Below, piece by piece: positions 21,912-32,965 of a stretch of DNA of 64,000 bases. The stretch's first letter is position 1; each line of letters begins with the position of its first letter. Source of the DNA: Aureobasidium sp. EXF-3400 (Eukaryota; Ascomycota; Dothideomycetes; Dothideales; Saccotheciaceae); assembly GCA_024195585.1 (NCBI GenBank), contig SWBL01000027.1, positions 124,001-188,000 on the forward strand, given 5' to 3'. A model generated the notes under the pieces. That model was given only the letters and a program-made list of their open reading frames with translations, was not told where the DNA came from and ran no database searches. The translations under genes and the position numbers were made by a program.

Positions 21912-23134
21912 ATGACAGTCCAAGACTCAATTGAACTCTCAAATGTTGCCCTAGCAGGGTCAACCCATGAATCGCTGCTGGTCTTCTTAATTACCGGAAA
22001 CCCTGGCCTCATTGAATACTACCGCACATTCCTGACATTGTGCTTCGATAGCCTTCGTACCAAGTACTCGAGTCACCACATCAAAATTGCAGGAACAAGT
22101 CTTCGAGGTTTCGGAGTTCGAGACGACAAACATCAACATGCTGTCAACGATAACGCTCAAGGACCATATGATCTGGAACAGCAGATAGAACACATAGGCC
22201 AGATGCTCGAGAGAGCAATTGAGGGTCATACAACACAAGACCGCCCTACAAAGGTAATCTTGATGGGTCATTCTGTGGGCTCGTATATCTTGCTCGAGGT
22301 TTTGAGGCGACGCAAACAAAGCCCAACGACTCAGCAGATGAGCAATAATGCCAGAGTCATTGGTGGAATTTGTCTGTTTCCTACGGTCACTCACATCGCG
22401 AAGAGTCCAAGCGGCAAGAAGTTCAGTGTATGTTTTTCTCATGTTTTCCATACTCATCATCAATGCGCTACCTTCCCTCAACCCTTGCCTCGCCTGCTTG
22501 GTATCGTCGATTGATTTGTGTCTTTCTAGTTCTTCTTTGCCATTCCGTACTTTGCTGTTGTTGCAGGCTTTGTCGTACGTCTTCTGTTCTCCTGGGTCCC
22601 TTTTACAGCGCTGCAAACTCTTGTCGGTCTCGTCACTGGATTTCCTGCTCCAGCCGCAGAAACCACAACTGCATTCATCAAGAGCAGAGGCGGTGTCAGG
22701 CAAGCATTGTGAGTCTCTGGTACCTCTTCCCAACCCACGGCTCTCCCTAACACAGGTCAGGTACCTCGCCGGTCATGAGATGAAGGCTATCACCACCGAT
22801 GCTTGGGATGATGAGCTCTGGGGCATCTCGAAAGCGCAGAGTTCAAACAACAACAAAACAAGATTATACTTCTACTTTGGCACTGATGATCACTGGGTTG
22901 CCAACGAGACTCGAGACGAGCTCATTGCTGCCAGAGCCGCAACGGGCAAAGTAGGCGAAGAGGACAAGCCTACTATGGAAGTTGATACATACGGCACGCC
23001 TCATGGGTTCTGTATCAGTAAGTCGTCTTCTCATGTGCAGTTGAGCAGCTTTCTGACAGAAGACAGAGCACAACGATTTAGTTGCGAAGAAAGTCGAACA
23101 GTACATCGGAGAATTGATGCAGAGTGTTGCATAA
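21912..23134 (+). CDS. Lipid droplet-associated hydrolase (LDAH/DUF2305 family)
   Basis: Alpha/beta-hydrolase of the LDAH family, found on lipid droplets and suggested to act in sterol-ester or triacylglycerol turnover. Four exons: 21912-22427, 22530-22708, 22761-23017, 23067-23134; 339 aa. The family N-terminus is clear: FLITGNPGLIEYYRTFL (oxyanion region), then the nucleophile elbow GHSVGSYI and GGICLFPTVTHIAKSPSG. Exon 2 encodes a hydrophobic segment (FFAIPYFAVVAGFVVRLLFS) likely to sit in the droplet monolayer. Exon 3 has LYLAGHEMKAI and FGTDDHWV with the acid residue, and HGFCI supplies the catalytic His. The third exon could use either of two AGs six bases apart (CAGGTCAG); the downstream one keeps the frame. 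Confidence 0.9.
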
Positions 23135-23617
23135 TCTAATGCTTTGGACTTCTATACAATTGAGCTACTAGACTTTTGGAATCAACCGGACAAGATAGGT
23201 CTGCCTATACCGGTACGTCTGATCATAAGACCGCGTTGCGTTTCTGGACTTGTTGTTTATTCTGTCGACCGCAAAGCTACGAAAACCTGCTCAGATCCAT
23301 CCTCGGTACAGCCATGCTCGATAATGTCTCTTTCAAGTCGCACTGGCAAACAATAAACGCAAGAGAGCATAGCGATGACATCACGGAGCGTCGAAGGACC
23401 CAATCATTCTGGTGCCAGATGTTACACTACCTCAAAACCATGCAGGTGGCATCACCCGAGCGCGTACTTCAACAGTCCTCACCCATGCTCTTCAACAGGC
23501 CGAGTCCTCAGCGTGCTCTGGGGAACCTACTACCACAATTCTCGACCACGATCATTCATCACAACAATAAGAGCCCCCTTCTCTCCTACCCTCAGATTCA
23601 CACGCAAAAACCGCAGC
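23135..23617. other. Intergenic DNA
   Basis: Two overlapping plus-strand open frames cross this part, but neither has features; the conserved segment begins only after 23618. Confidence 0.45.
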
Positions 23618-23995
23618 ATGCAAGACAAACCATCCACGCTACAAATGCCTCGTCAGCAGCAGCAGTCTCAGCAACCGCAGGTGCTCCAAACAATGGACCA
23701 GCAGCAAACACGATTCCCTCCGAACGAAAACAGCAATCACGCTCTGCAGGACTACATGATGCAGATGATGTTGCTCGAACAGCAGAACAAGAAACGTCGC
23801 CTAATGTATCAGCAATTGGAGGAGAAGAAACGCGCCCGAATGCGTCAAGAGAAAACGCGCCTGGGCCTCAATCGACTGCAAGATTACCAGGTGCAATTGA
23901 TTTTGCTAGAAGAAAGGAACCAAGAACGCCTGCGTATGCATCAAGAGCAATGTGACAAGACCAACAGAGATGGCCGCAGGGACTCGAAGCTCTAG
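23618..23995 (+). CDS. Small Gln-rich coiled-coil protein with a duplicated LQDY motif
   Basis: From the ATG at 23618 the frame encodes 125 aa. After a Gln-rich stretch come two copies of a motif: LQDYMMQMMLLEQQNKKRRL and, about 50 residues on, LQDYQVQLILLEERNQERLR. A single copy of LQDYxxQLxLLEQQNKKR is, to my knowledge, frequent in poorly characterised ascomycete proteins, often near disordered regions; its role is unknown. The frame is open upstream to 23375 with more ATGs, so the start is uncertain; I chose the ATG nearest the compositional change. Overlapping frames over the same bases are shadows, because only this one has the motif. Confidence 0.65.
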   Translation: MQDKPSTLQMPRQQQQSQQPQVLQTMDQQQTRFPPNENSNHALQDYMMQMMLLEQQNKKRRLMYQQLEEKKRARMRQEKTRLGLNRLQDYQVQLILLEERNQERLRMHQEQCDKTNRDGRRDSKL

Positions 23996-24834
23996 AGATC
24001 ACCAATATCGACATATGGTTCTTGGAGTCTCAAAGAAGGTGGCAGATGCTGCGGCGAGGATGCAGGAGAGAACTTTCGGTGACATCGGCAAGTCAGAGGG
24101 CAATTGTGGCTGCAGAGTCGATGTGTGGATGTTTGGTTCAGGTGATCTTCATTGGCATGATTACTACCGCGATTGATGTTGGCTGTCAAGTGGAAATTAG
24201 GAACAGGTTGTATTGTGGTTATGGTGGGTATGGATCATGGGCGAGACAGGGAGTAGTTGGGATTAGGTTTGGGCTGCGGCCTTTGGAGCTCCTCCTTCCA
24301 CGCCCTGAAGATGACAATGGAGCAGTTTTGTAGACTTCATCAGTGCATCTGACTGATAATCTCTGTTGTTCGCTATGCCATTTCGTTTCATCTCCATATA
24401 CCAAACACCATCACAATCCAGCTGCAAAACTGCACAATAGCTTTTCTCAACCATCACCCACCCACAGAAATATACCAAAATCACAATCCTTTCTGTAGCC
24501 ACTTTTCCAGTCAACAAAAACCTACTCTGCGTTCCTACAACTAGATCGCGGTGGTGTTGCCCAGCATAGGGGAAGCTTATCCAACCACTCACAGATATAT
24601 ACCTCTTTTTGCTGCTTTGGAGGTCTGTTCAACAGTCCTATCTTCCCGTTCCAGATCTCGAAGTAGCTTGCTTCGGTGATGTTGGGTGATGAGTTCTGGG
24701 GTTCTACATAAGATGAGCAGTTGGTCGATTTGCGAGGGGGTTAGTGGTGTATCCCTGGTTGCTTTGTGGGTTACAGACCTGGTGTCTGTGGGATTGGAGT
24801 TGTGCTCTGTGGCAGCAAGGGTGAGTAGGGGGTT
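23996..24834. other. Gene-free stretch
   Basis: No supported gene on either strand. Confidence 0.45.
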
Positions 24835-25172
24835 TCATGTAGACAGAGAATACCCCTCTTGTGTATACTTTTCCTTGAGGGGGTTTTCATCCTCGTCGCA
24901 GCCAAACAAAGAGGTTGCTGGGCATTTGTTGTCAATACCGTCGGGATTGTTTCCACTCTGCTCAACTTCGCCAGACAGCGGCTTCGATCCTCCATGCTGG
25001 GGAGACGACTCAATATGTGCTTGCTCAGCAACCTCAACCTCTTCCCTTGTTTGGTCTCTCCGTATCCCGTTGGTGTCGAAGGCGTTGGCGTGAAGGCCTC
25101 CTCAGGGAAGAGGATAAAGTCGGAGTAGGTGTAAAAGTAGGAGTTGGAGTTGGAGTTTGAGTAGGAGTCCAT
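24835..25172 (-). pseudogene. Possible small gene with a frame switch
   Basis: The minus strand starts with ATG at 25172 and reads MDSYSNSNSNSYFYTYSDFI followed by LFPEEAFTPTPSTPTGYGE, a plausible Asn/Ser/Thr-rich N-terminus. In that frame the later part turns basic and unlikely. The neighbouring frame from about 25065 onward instead reads an acidic, hydrophilic, cysteine-containing run (EEVEVAEQAHIESSPQHGGS ... LFGCDEDENPLKEKYTQ) ending at a TGA at 24835-24837. No short intron joins them, so either a one-base indel broke a small gene, or both readings are chance. The DNA at 25115-25172 is a degenerate GGAGTT/GGAGTA tandem repeat that creates the SNSNS run. Confidence 0.3.
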
Positions 25173-26496
25173 ATTTATTCATATGTGTGGTTTGTTGTAG
25201 ATGTTGAGTGAGGCGGTATCGTGTCGTCACTTTGTTGAAGTGAACAGGTCTTGACTTTTGAGAGACTGTTTCGCTGATAAATTGGTGTGAACGGTATATC
25301 TGTTGTAGATATCAGATGTCGGAGATGTTGATGTGTGTCGATGTTTTCGTTCACGAGTCGTCGAGATACAAGTACCTTTGATCCAAGATGACTTGCCGTT
25401 GAATTTATTGTTCAGTGTCGATGTTCTTTGGAAAGTTCCTGATAGACTGCAAGAGTCACGGGGTCTGTTTGCTGAAGTCCGAAGAATAAGGAAAGAAGAA
25501 GGAAAGCGAGGATCTTCGAGATCAAATATTCGCACCAGCATTATGACTCTTTACTCTATAAGCGGATCGGTGAGAAGCACATGGCATATGAGCAGATTCC
25601 TTGATAGACAGCGATACGCTATCGACGGTGCGTTGGTTTTCTTACTCGGCTGTTCCGCAGATTAGGGGCGAAACAGGGCTATACCATTGTTTCCGAGCTT
25701 GATGGCACCGTGAAGATCAGCAACGTAACGGGGATTCGATGCTTTAGTATGTTGTATCGCATAGCAGTCCGTGCTGGTCTGTTATGTTGGGCGGCAGTCT
25801 CCTTCTTTTAAAGAGTATCATTGAGCTGACAAGTTTTCTCGACGCCGAACATTACGCGGCTGATAGAGACATCGAGTGCGAAAGCGAGCAATCAACGACG
25901 ACTAGTCGCCTGGAGACTTGCTCGCAAGTCCGACTCGAACGGCACTTTGGTATATTCCTATTGGGACAGACTCTTAGCCGCTTTGCCTGTGTCCAACATC
26001 CTTGTCGCTTGCCCGTTTCTTGATCATAGAACGATGGTTCTTGTATCTCGAGCATTTCCTCGACATGTCGTCGGTGGTCTCATGTGGGCAAGATACAATT
26101 AAAAGGCGTAGCTTTATGACTTGGTATCCTGATGGGGGTTTCGTGAAAGAAACGGGTTGGACGAGCGCGTTTGAATACAGTAGATGCCGGCAGCCACCTT
26201 GCACTCTCTTCGTCAGTCAACTCTGTAAACAGTGGTTTGAGATCTGTTTGTATCAGAAGAAAATTTATCATTCACGCGACGTCAGTAGATACGAGGATCG
26301 TATCTATGAAGCAGACCTGCTTAAACATCAACAAGCAACGATAGTATGATTTGAAGAAACAAAATCGAATTTGAAAGGATAATTCAATACCAACGCCGGG
26401 TTCTCCTGACCAATGTATGCTGGGTATAATCCTGACCGTAGCGCCCCCAATGAAGTGATAGATATATATGTTTAGGAAAGATGGTCGAGACAGACT
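25173..26496. other. Gene-free stretch of about 1.3 kb
   Basis: Many short open frames but none with motif, good composition or splice logic. I see nothing I can support here other than the 3' flank of the cysteine dioxygenase gene at the right end. Confidence 0.45.
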
Positions 26497-27203
26497 TTAG
26501 TACTGTGGAGGCACAAAGGAGCTCTTGCTTGTTCGCTCGTCGTAGACATGGAAGCCGAATTCAGCAGCGTTAGGAGGTGTATACACTGTTCGAGGGTTAG
26601 CAGGACGTTGGCAGACACTTTCGCTGTTAGAAGTGACTTGCAGTGCAGCGACATGGCAGGCTCAACAGGGTCAGGGTTGAAGACGCGATGAAGGCCAATC
26701 TGGTCGGAGATGTATGTGACTTCGTCAGGGTGGTATACAGTCTCTTTCTTGACTTGCAGGGGATGAACCGAGGTGTCACCACTTTCTGGCTTGTGATAGA
26801 TGGTTTCTGTCAGGTTGCCCTTGAGGATCTTCATGATACAGTGAGCATCGGCATGGTCGTGGATCAAGCTGCCTTTGGCGGGGTTCCAGACAATGAGAAT
26901 CAAGTTTGCTTTGCCATTAACGTTGTCGACAATATTTCTCGTATAGCCTCTGCTCTTGTCTGCACGAGCGTAGCGCTCCCAGTGCTTTGGATTGGAAGTG
27001 TATCTAGCCATGATGGCTTTGATTTGATCGGGGTCGACATGAGCCGAGTCGATACCGGAAGACGGACCTAGGTACTGGCGGATGTCGCGTACGAGATGGC
27101 CGAAAGGGTCGTCTGAGACGGCGGATTTGCAAGTAGCACAACAGTGTAGGTGAGGTTGATTGGGCGTGTTGGCCATTGACGAAAGTGGAGCTGCAACAGA
27201 CAT
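26497..27203 (-). CDS. Cysteine dioxygenase (CDO), with a GC-AG intron
   Basis: Oxidises cysteine to cysteine sulfinate with O2 at a mononuclear iron centre, first step of cysteine catabolism to taurine or pyruvate plus sulfite. Two exons, 27203-26642 and 26585-26497; 216 aa. The cupin motif SLIHDHADAHCIMKILKG supplies His115 and His117, with Cys122 in the place of the crosslinked Cys93 of the mammalian enzyme; LHRVFNP supplies His172, and Tyr189 in SLHLYTPP matches the crosslink Tyr157. That last motif is made only by splicing CAC T to TG TAT across 26641-26586, whose donor is GCAAGT, not GT. The ATG at 27203 (context CAACCATG) was preferred over an upstream TTG. Divergent from the DRG1 GTPase gene, 602 bp apart. 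Confidence 0.93.
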
Positions 27204-27805
27204 GGTTGAGTTGACTTGACAGACAGTGGAGTTGTGGGATGTAGATGATGTCGCAATCAATTATTGGGAACAGATGTGTCGATTCGGAGAAAGCATAAAT
27301 GGGACAAAGTGGTTAGGCCATGGATATTTGTGGTATTTGTATTGCTGTTTGTTCAGCGAGAAGTCGGCGATATTTGACGCAATCATCAAAAGATCAGGGC
27401 CTCATGATTCAGAATGTCGCCGGACTTTTAGACGCCCTGGCTGGGACTTGGCCGTGCAGATGCGCCATATCTCATTAGAGAAATTCACGCAATCAATCAG
27501 TCGACAAGAGGGAAGATAGAAGGTCAGAAATGTCGCATTTGAGAGAAAGTAGCTGCGATAAGAATAGTCTTGTATTTTGGCACTTGGTCTTGCTCTTGCA
27601 GAACCAGGCGGCGATGCGGAAAAGAGCAACCCCGCAGTCGTCATTCTCATTGCAGCAGCCAAATTTGCAACTTCGACTTCTCACACTCCACTGCCGTCGC
27701 GTGCGCCCATACCACTTTTCAACCATCCGCCCTCGCTACACTTGTCGCGAGATACACTCAGTCCCTGCGCACTAGCCGCCCCATCTCACACAAACACCAT
27801 CCAGC
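27204..27805. promoter_or_regulatory. Divergent promoter region between CDO and DRG1
   Basis: No gene of its own; holds the start regions of both genes. No specific factor site could be assigned. Confidence 0.45.
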
Positions 27806-29131
27806 ATGGCGACCACTGTCGACAAGGTGCGCCACCACCGCGACACAGCGTTCACGAAAAACCGTTGCTAACACTTTTTGCACCACAGATCAAGCAGATC
27901 GAAGATGAGATGGCCAAGACCCAAAAGAACAAAGCCACCTCCTACCATTTGGGTACATGACCCAACCCAAGAAAGAGCCAGAGAACCCTCCACTAATCAC
28001 CACAACAGGTCAATTGAAGGCAAAGTTGGCAAAGCTGAAGAGAGAACTCCTGACTCCATCATCAAGTGGCGGTGGTGGTGGTGCTGGTTTCGATGTTGCC
28101 AGAACTGGTGTTGCCAGTGTGTACGTACATGCACTCGACTTGATACACGCCAAGAGCTGACCCTCGACAGTGGTTTCATCGGTTTCCCCTCGGTCGGAAA
28201 GAGTACTCTGATGAGTCGATTGACTGGCCAACACTCCGAGGCCGCCGCATACGAATTCACAACCCTCACCACTGTTCCTGGACAAGTCATGTACAACGGC
28301 GCAAAGATTCAGATTCTCGATTTGCCTGGTATTATTCAAGGTGCCAAGGACGGAAAGGGTCGTGGTCGTCAGGTTATCGCTGTCGCAAAGACTTGCCATT
28401 TGGTCTTCATCGTCCTCGACGTCAACAAGCCCCTTACCGACAAGCGCGTTATCGAGAACGAATTGGAAGGCTTCGGTATCAGAATCAACAAGTCACCATC
28501 AAACATCCACTTCAAGAAGAAGGACAAGGGCGGTATCAGCATCACCAACACCGTTCCCCTCACCCACATCGACCACGACGAAATCAAGGCCGTCATGTCT
28601 GAATACAAAATCTCTTCGGCCGACATTGCTATCCGCTGCGACGCCACTATCGACGACCTGATCGATGTCTTGGAAGCAAAGAGCAGAAGTTATATTCCTG
28701 TCATCTACGCCCTCAACAAGATTGACGCCATCTCAATCGAGGAACTCGACCTGCTATACCGCATTCCAAACGCCTGTCCCATCAGTTCCGAGCACGGCTG
28801 GAACGTCGACGAACTACTGGAACAGATGTGGGAGAAGCTCAACTTGTGCCGAGTCTACACAAAGCCCAAGGGCAAAGCTCCTGACTACACCGCTCCCGTC
28901 GTTCTGAGAGCAAATGCTCGCACAGTTGAAGACTTCGTATGTCTTCAAGCCTCCTATTCGTCTGCACCCCTAAGCTAACATTTCGCCTAGTGTAACGCCA
29001 TCCACAAGAGTATTGTCGAGCAATTCAAGGTCGCCATTGTCTACGGCAAATCAGTCAGACATCAGCCTCAAAGAGTCGGACTTGCTCACGAGCTTGCCGA
29101 CGAAGATGTCTTGACCATCATCAAGCGATAA
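27806..29131 (+). CDS. rbg1: DRG1/RBG1 family GTPase
   Basis: Ribosome-associated developmentally regulated GTPase, which with its DFRP partner (Tma46/Gir2 type) relieves stalled translation. Five exons: 27806-27826, 27889-27952, 28009-28120, 28171-28936, 28991-29131; 367 aa, the same length as human DRG1. G1 is GFPSVGKST (residues about 70-78), G3 is [17 protein letters not shown]4 is NKID, and between them lies the DRG-specific S5D2L insert. The C-terminal TGS domain (about 290-367) ends in [14 protein letters not shown]. The first exon codes for only seven residues (MATTVDK). Exon 4 begins inside the codon before GFIGF, so splicing precisely builds the P-loop. Confidence 0.96.
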
Positions 29132-30739
29132 ATACGACCATGCACGTCAATCGCCCACAACCTTCCAGTTCCACCCACATTTGATATCCCAGGTTTGAAT
29201 GTCTGCCTCTAGTCGAGATCAACGATCCCGTCGCTTGATATTGCTTGCAGCAGCCTTTGTCATACCCATCCAACATACGCTAGTGTCCACCTCACTACAC
29301 TCGTATCATGAACAACGACCGGTCCGGTAAGAGACCTCTTTTTTTTTTGCCTGCTTCGTGGAATCTTCTTCTCAGATAGACCGGCTTTTGCCCATCCAAA
29401 ATCCACAGCTTTTATCCAACCATCTTGTCATCCATTTTATCCATCATTTGCTGCTTTTCTTGTTTTTTTTCGCTGAACTCCAATTTTTGATTGGCCAAAG
29501 CATTGTTATCTTTTTTCCCAGTCGCGAAGCAGGTGCATAACCGCCCCGCACATAGCCTCGGCCCAAAGTCAACTTTTAATCAAAAGGATCTTACATCGAC
29601 TTGCGATTCGTCAATTCTGCTTCTTTTCGAAGCCGGTCCTGCCGCTTGGTGAGCTGATCCAATAATGCAAGGCAGCTCTCTGCTGTGGAGGAGCACCATG
29701 TCTCGCTCGGCTTGACCTCTTAGGCGCTGCATTGCAGGCCGCTTAATGGCGAGGGTTTGCGGTCGTCTGCGACGGCGCCGTCTGAACAACTGTTCGCCTG
29801 GAGCTTCAGCACTCAACAGTTCTGGTCTCACGCTTACGTTGTAAAAGTGTCCTTTTGAGGACGATTGCAGGCGGGACATCAGCACCAATATACCTCTGCT
29901 TTACGGCCGGATCAATAGGAATCGAAACCTGCCATGTCAGGACACGATTGGTGTTTGCGTCGTGTTGTGCTGTCTGCGCTTGGGCCTTCAAACACCACCA
30001 CTACCATCAATCTCCAGCCCACAGCAAGCACGAAGCCGATCATCTGGTACCGGCTTCCTGAGACGAGTGCGGGCGGATTACCCTTCCGTGTGGAGTTCCC
30101 ATATGGCTGTGCATGCAATGATGCAGGCGGCCAACAAAGCGGCCGCAGCAGCAGGCTCTCTAGAGTCTTTACGAGGCCCGGTCCTCTACAGCCAACATGC
30201 AGTATGACCCAGCACTGACTCGCCAGGGCTCCAACACCTCACAACTAGTGGTTGCCATTCCCCTCCTTTTTTTTCGCGCCTGCACCCATTACATCGGTCT
30301 TCCTGTGTACATCGTGATAATTGTCTCCTGCCGCTAATGATCCCTGAAGAATTATTGCGGTAATCCCTTCGGAAACCAGCCTCGTACCGTCCCGATGAGG
30401 TTAACTTAATTTCTCATAGGCAAGCCCTGCTTTGACACTATTGTCTCCGACTACCACCTCTTCATAGGCAAGCAACGTTTTGGTCCCTGGGACTTCTTAG
30501 TATCTGCATTTATGCCTAACAAATTGCAGAAGCTTTCTCTTCTTGTTGTCAAGGTTCGACGCCGAGCTGCATGCTTCGGCTCGCATGGGGACTGTGCCTC
30601 TCTTCTTCCAGGAACAACTTGCATGCTCACAAGGCTCAAGTACCCTCATACTTTGTAAGTTCTGGCCACTTGGAAAAGATTTGCAACAATAAATCCAGCA
30701 CACAAGTTAAAGCGAGGCTGTTCTGTGTAACATATCACA
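29132..30739. other. Gene-free stretch of 1.6 kb
   Basis: No gene I can support. It contains T runs (29340-29348, 30268-30276) and AT-rich parts and probably serves as 3' flank of DRG1 and a long promoter of the CENP-B-type gene. Arginine-rich short frames around 29600-29890 have no motif. Confidence 0.45.
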
Positions 30740-32360
30740 ATGGACGATGGTTCTGAGCAACAACACCCGGCTACGTTTGACAGCATCCCAATGAGGTGGT
30801 CAGAACAACAACCATATCCTCACTCGTATCATGGAACTCCTGCGCAAGAGTATACAGGTTTCGGTTGGGGGTCGCCACCACTTCCAATGCATTCTGCTGC
30901 CTTCTCGCAATCACCGCCGCTAAGGCCAACGCACCAACAACTACAACCATTGATGATGCCCTGGCCGAGCATGATAGGGAGTCAACACACGTTCTATCCA
31001 CCCTTACTACCGCAAGCTCAAATGTGCACAATTTCGCCTCCCACTGTGACGCCGATTTCTGCAGGTTCGTCCACCAGGTCCGGAGGTCCATCGGTGCGCA
31101 AGACGCTGTCGGATGATGATCGTAGACGAATGTGCAAGTACGCCGAGGAAAATCCAACTGCCAAGCAGACCGAGATAGGATGTAAGCTTTTTGTTCGAGT
31201 CATGAAAGAATACGAGGCTAACTGTCAGTCAGACCTGTTTGGAGTCGAGCGAAGGTATGACTGGTGACGTTTGTCTGAATGATGTTGACACTGACCATTG
31301 TCAAAGCACTGTATCAAAGGTCCTTAGGAAGAAAGAGCAATACTTAAATCATGCTCAACCTAAGGAGACACCACGCTCACCACCAAACAAGAGACCCAAA
31401 GCACGATTGCCAGACATTGAGAAGACCCTCTCGGCTTGGGTCGTCAAAGAGCAGAAGAAAGGCTCGCTCATCACAGACGAAGCTATCCGAGAACAGGCCT
31501 ACTACTTTGCTTCCATACCCGGTCCAGAAAACCCAGCCTTAAATCCTGTCAACAACCCCGGATGGCTAGAGAAGTTCAAGCAAAAGCATCGCATCGACAG
31601 CAGAGGCACCAAAGATCAAGAAATACGCAAAGACTCTGTTGCAGACTCTGACAACACTCACAACACTCAATCGCCAACCTCACCTTCCGACGATACCCTC
31701 TCCTCCAGTTCTCCAGAAACCATCTTTCCAACTCTGGACAGCACAATCAGTGGAGATGCCAAACCTGTCCTTCTGAGGAACAACAAACGTCGCAAATCCC
31801 CTCCTTGCATTGATACAGCATTTACAGACCTAGGCTCTACATCTACTTGTTTCACGCCTCAACTCTTGTCGCCTACATCCCCGTTTTTCTCTCCCGCGAG
31901 TCAGGTTTCTTCGTCGACAGGGGCTTTGCATTCTCCGTTCCTGGCACAGAATTTTCGGGCTTTGGATACGTTCATGGCGGATTCTCCTCCTGCTTCTTCT
32001 TCGGACCTACAACAACCACTTTCGCCTTGTCACCATACGTCTTTTCTCTCTTCTGCCGCCACCGCTAATGACAAAGAGAGATTGGGCAGTATAGATGAAT
32101 GCATGGAAGATATTTCTTTGCTGGCACCACTACCACCTCTTCTTGACGATGATCAACAAGACCATGTCAACACCATCAATCCCGATGCCTTGAGCTATAA
32201 TGAAGAAGAAAGCAAAAGTAGTAGCAAAAACCCGAGTAAAGAAGAAGCTAGAGAGGCTTTGAAAGTGGTGGCCAAGTTTTTCGAGAGTCAGCCTAGAGGT
32301 AGTTTGGAAGTGCAGGAGGGGATGCTGCTGGGGATTTTGCAGCAAAAGTTGTTGAAGTGA
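30740..32360 (+). CDS. CENP-B-type HTH DNA-binding protein without transposase domain
   Basis: Three exons: 30740-31181, a 22-nt exon 31233-31254, and 31307-32360; 505 aa. After a Pro/Gln/Ser-rich N-terminus comes a Psq/CENP-B N-terminal helix-turn-helix, SDDDRRRMCKYAEENPTAKQ then EIGYLFGVERSTVSKVLRKK; the tiny exon encodes YLFGVER and is needed to build the recognition helix. It is followed by a second Tc5/CENP-B HTH: RLPDIEKTLSAWVVKEQKKG and NPGWLEKFKQKHRI. There is no DDE nuclease domain. The rest is Ser/Pro-rich with an acidic part and a helical end (EEAREALKVVAKFFESQPRG). Such proteins derive from pogo-type transposases and in fungi include ARS/centromere-binding Abp1/Cbh-like factors; a regulatory or chromosome role is inference. 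Confidence 0.85.
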
Positions 32361-32965
32361 GGCGAGAAGGTAGGAAATGTGGGAAAGGGGGGAGCAATGA
32401 GAGAAAGAATAGAAACTGGGAGATGCTGACTTTTGTCTCTGCTTGGGTTTCTGGCTTTTTTGAGAAAGTTGTTTTGGGTTCTTTTTTTTTTCTTTTGTTT
32501 TTGTAATTGTTTTGGTTCTCTTGTTTCACGCACGTTACCCTGCTGGTTCAGGTTCCCCTTTTTCCCGGTCATTACTCTTCTGTTTTGTTCGTATTCTGTT
32601 GTCCATTTTGCTTTTTCTGGTCACACACAACTCATTTGCGTTTTCTGTGGTTTTTGGTTCTCTTTCCTTTTCTCTGCATCAGTCTTTTTTTTTTTTTTTT
32701 CCTTTTGTCTTTTCATCTTTTTGGCTATAACAACTGGCAGGCAGGGCAACAACACATACAGATATCTCATAAGACTGCTCGCGCAGTTCCACCAAGCACG
32801 ACGCATTTTTGTGTATTTTCCATCGGGGACTGGAAAAGATGTCAAGGATTACATTTTCGGGGGTTTCTTATCGTATAGCTTTTTTTTTTATGTTTTGCTC
32901 CATCTTTCGATAACAAGGAAATCCGCATCTCTCAATTTCTATCTTGAGCATCGAGAAACCCCACA
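32361..32965. other. T-rich convergent intergenic region
   Basis: Strong pyrimidine bias on the plus strand (about 32450-32720), including a 16-T run at 32685-32700 and a 10-T run near 32880. Probably the 3' untranslated and cleavage region of the CENP-B-type gene. Phe-rich open frames here are products of the T-richness and not genes. Confidence 0.55.

Noticed and set aside
21987..22733. 248-codon minus-strand frame over the lipid-droplet hydrolase gene
   Set aside because: Antisense to exons with clear hydrolase motifs; no own features and it crosses introns.
23176..23955. 259-codon frame overlapping the LQDY protein
   Set aside because: The overlapping frame carries the conserved motif; this one is Ala/Ser/Arg-rich with no motif.
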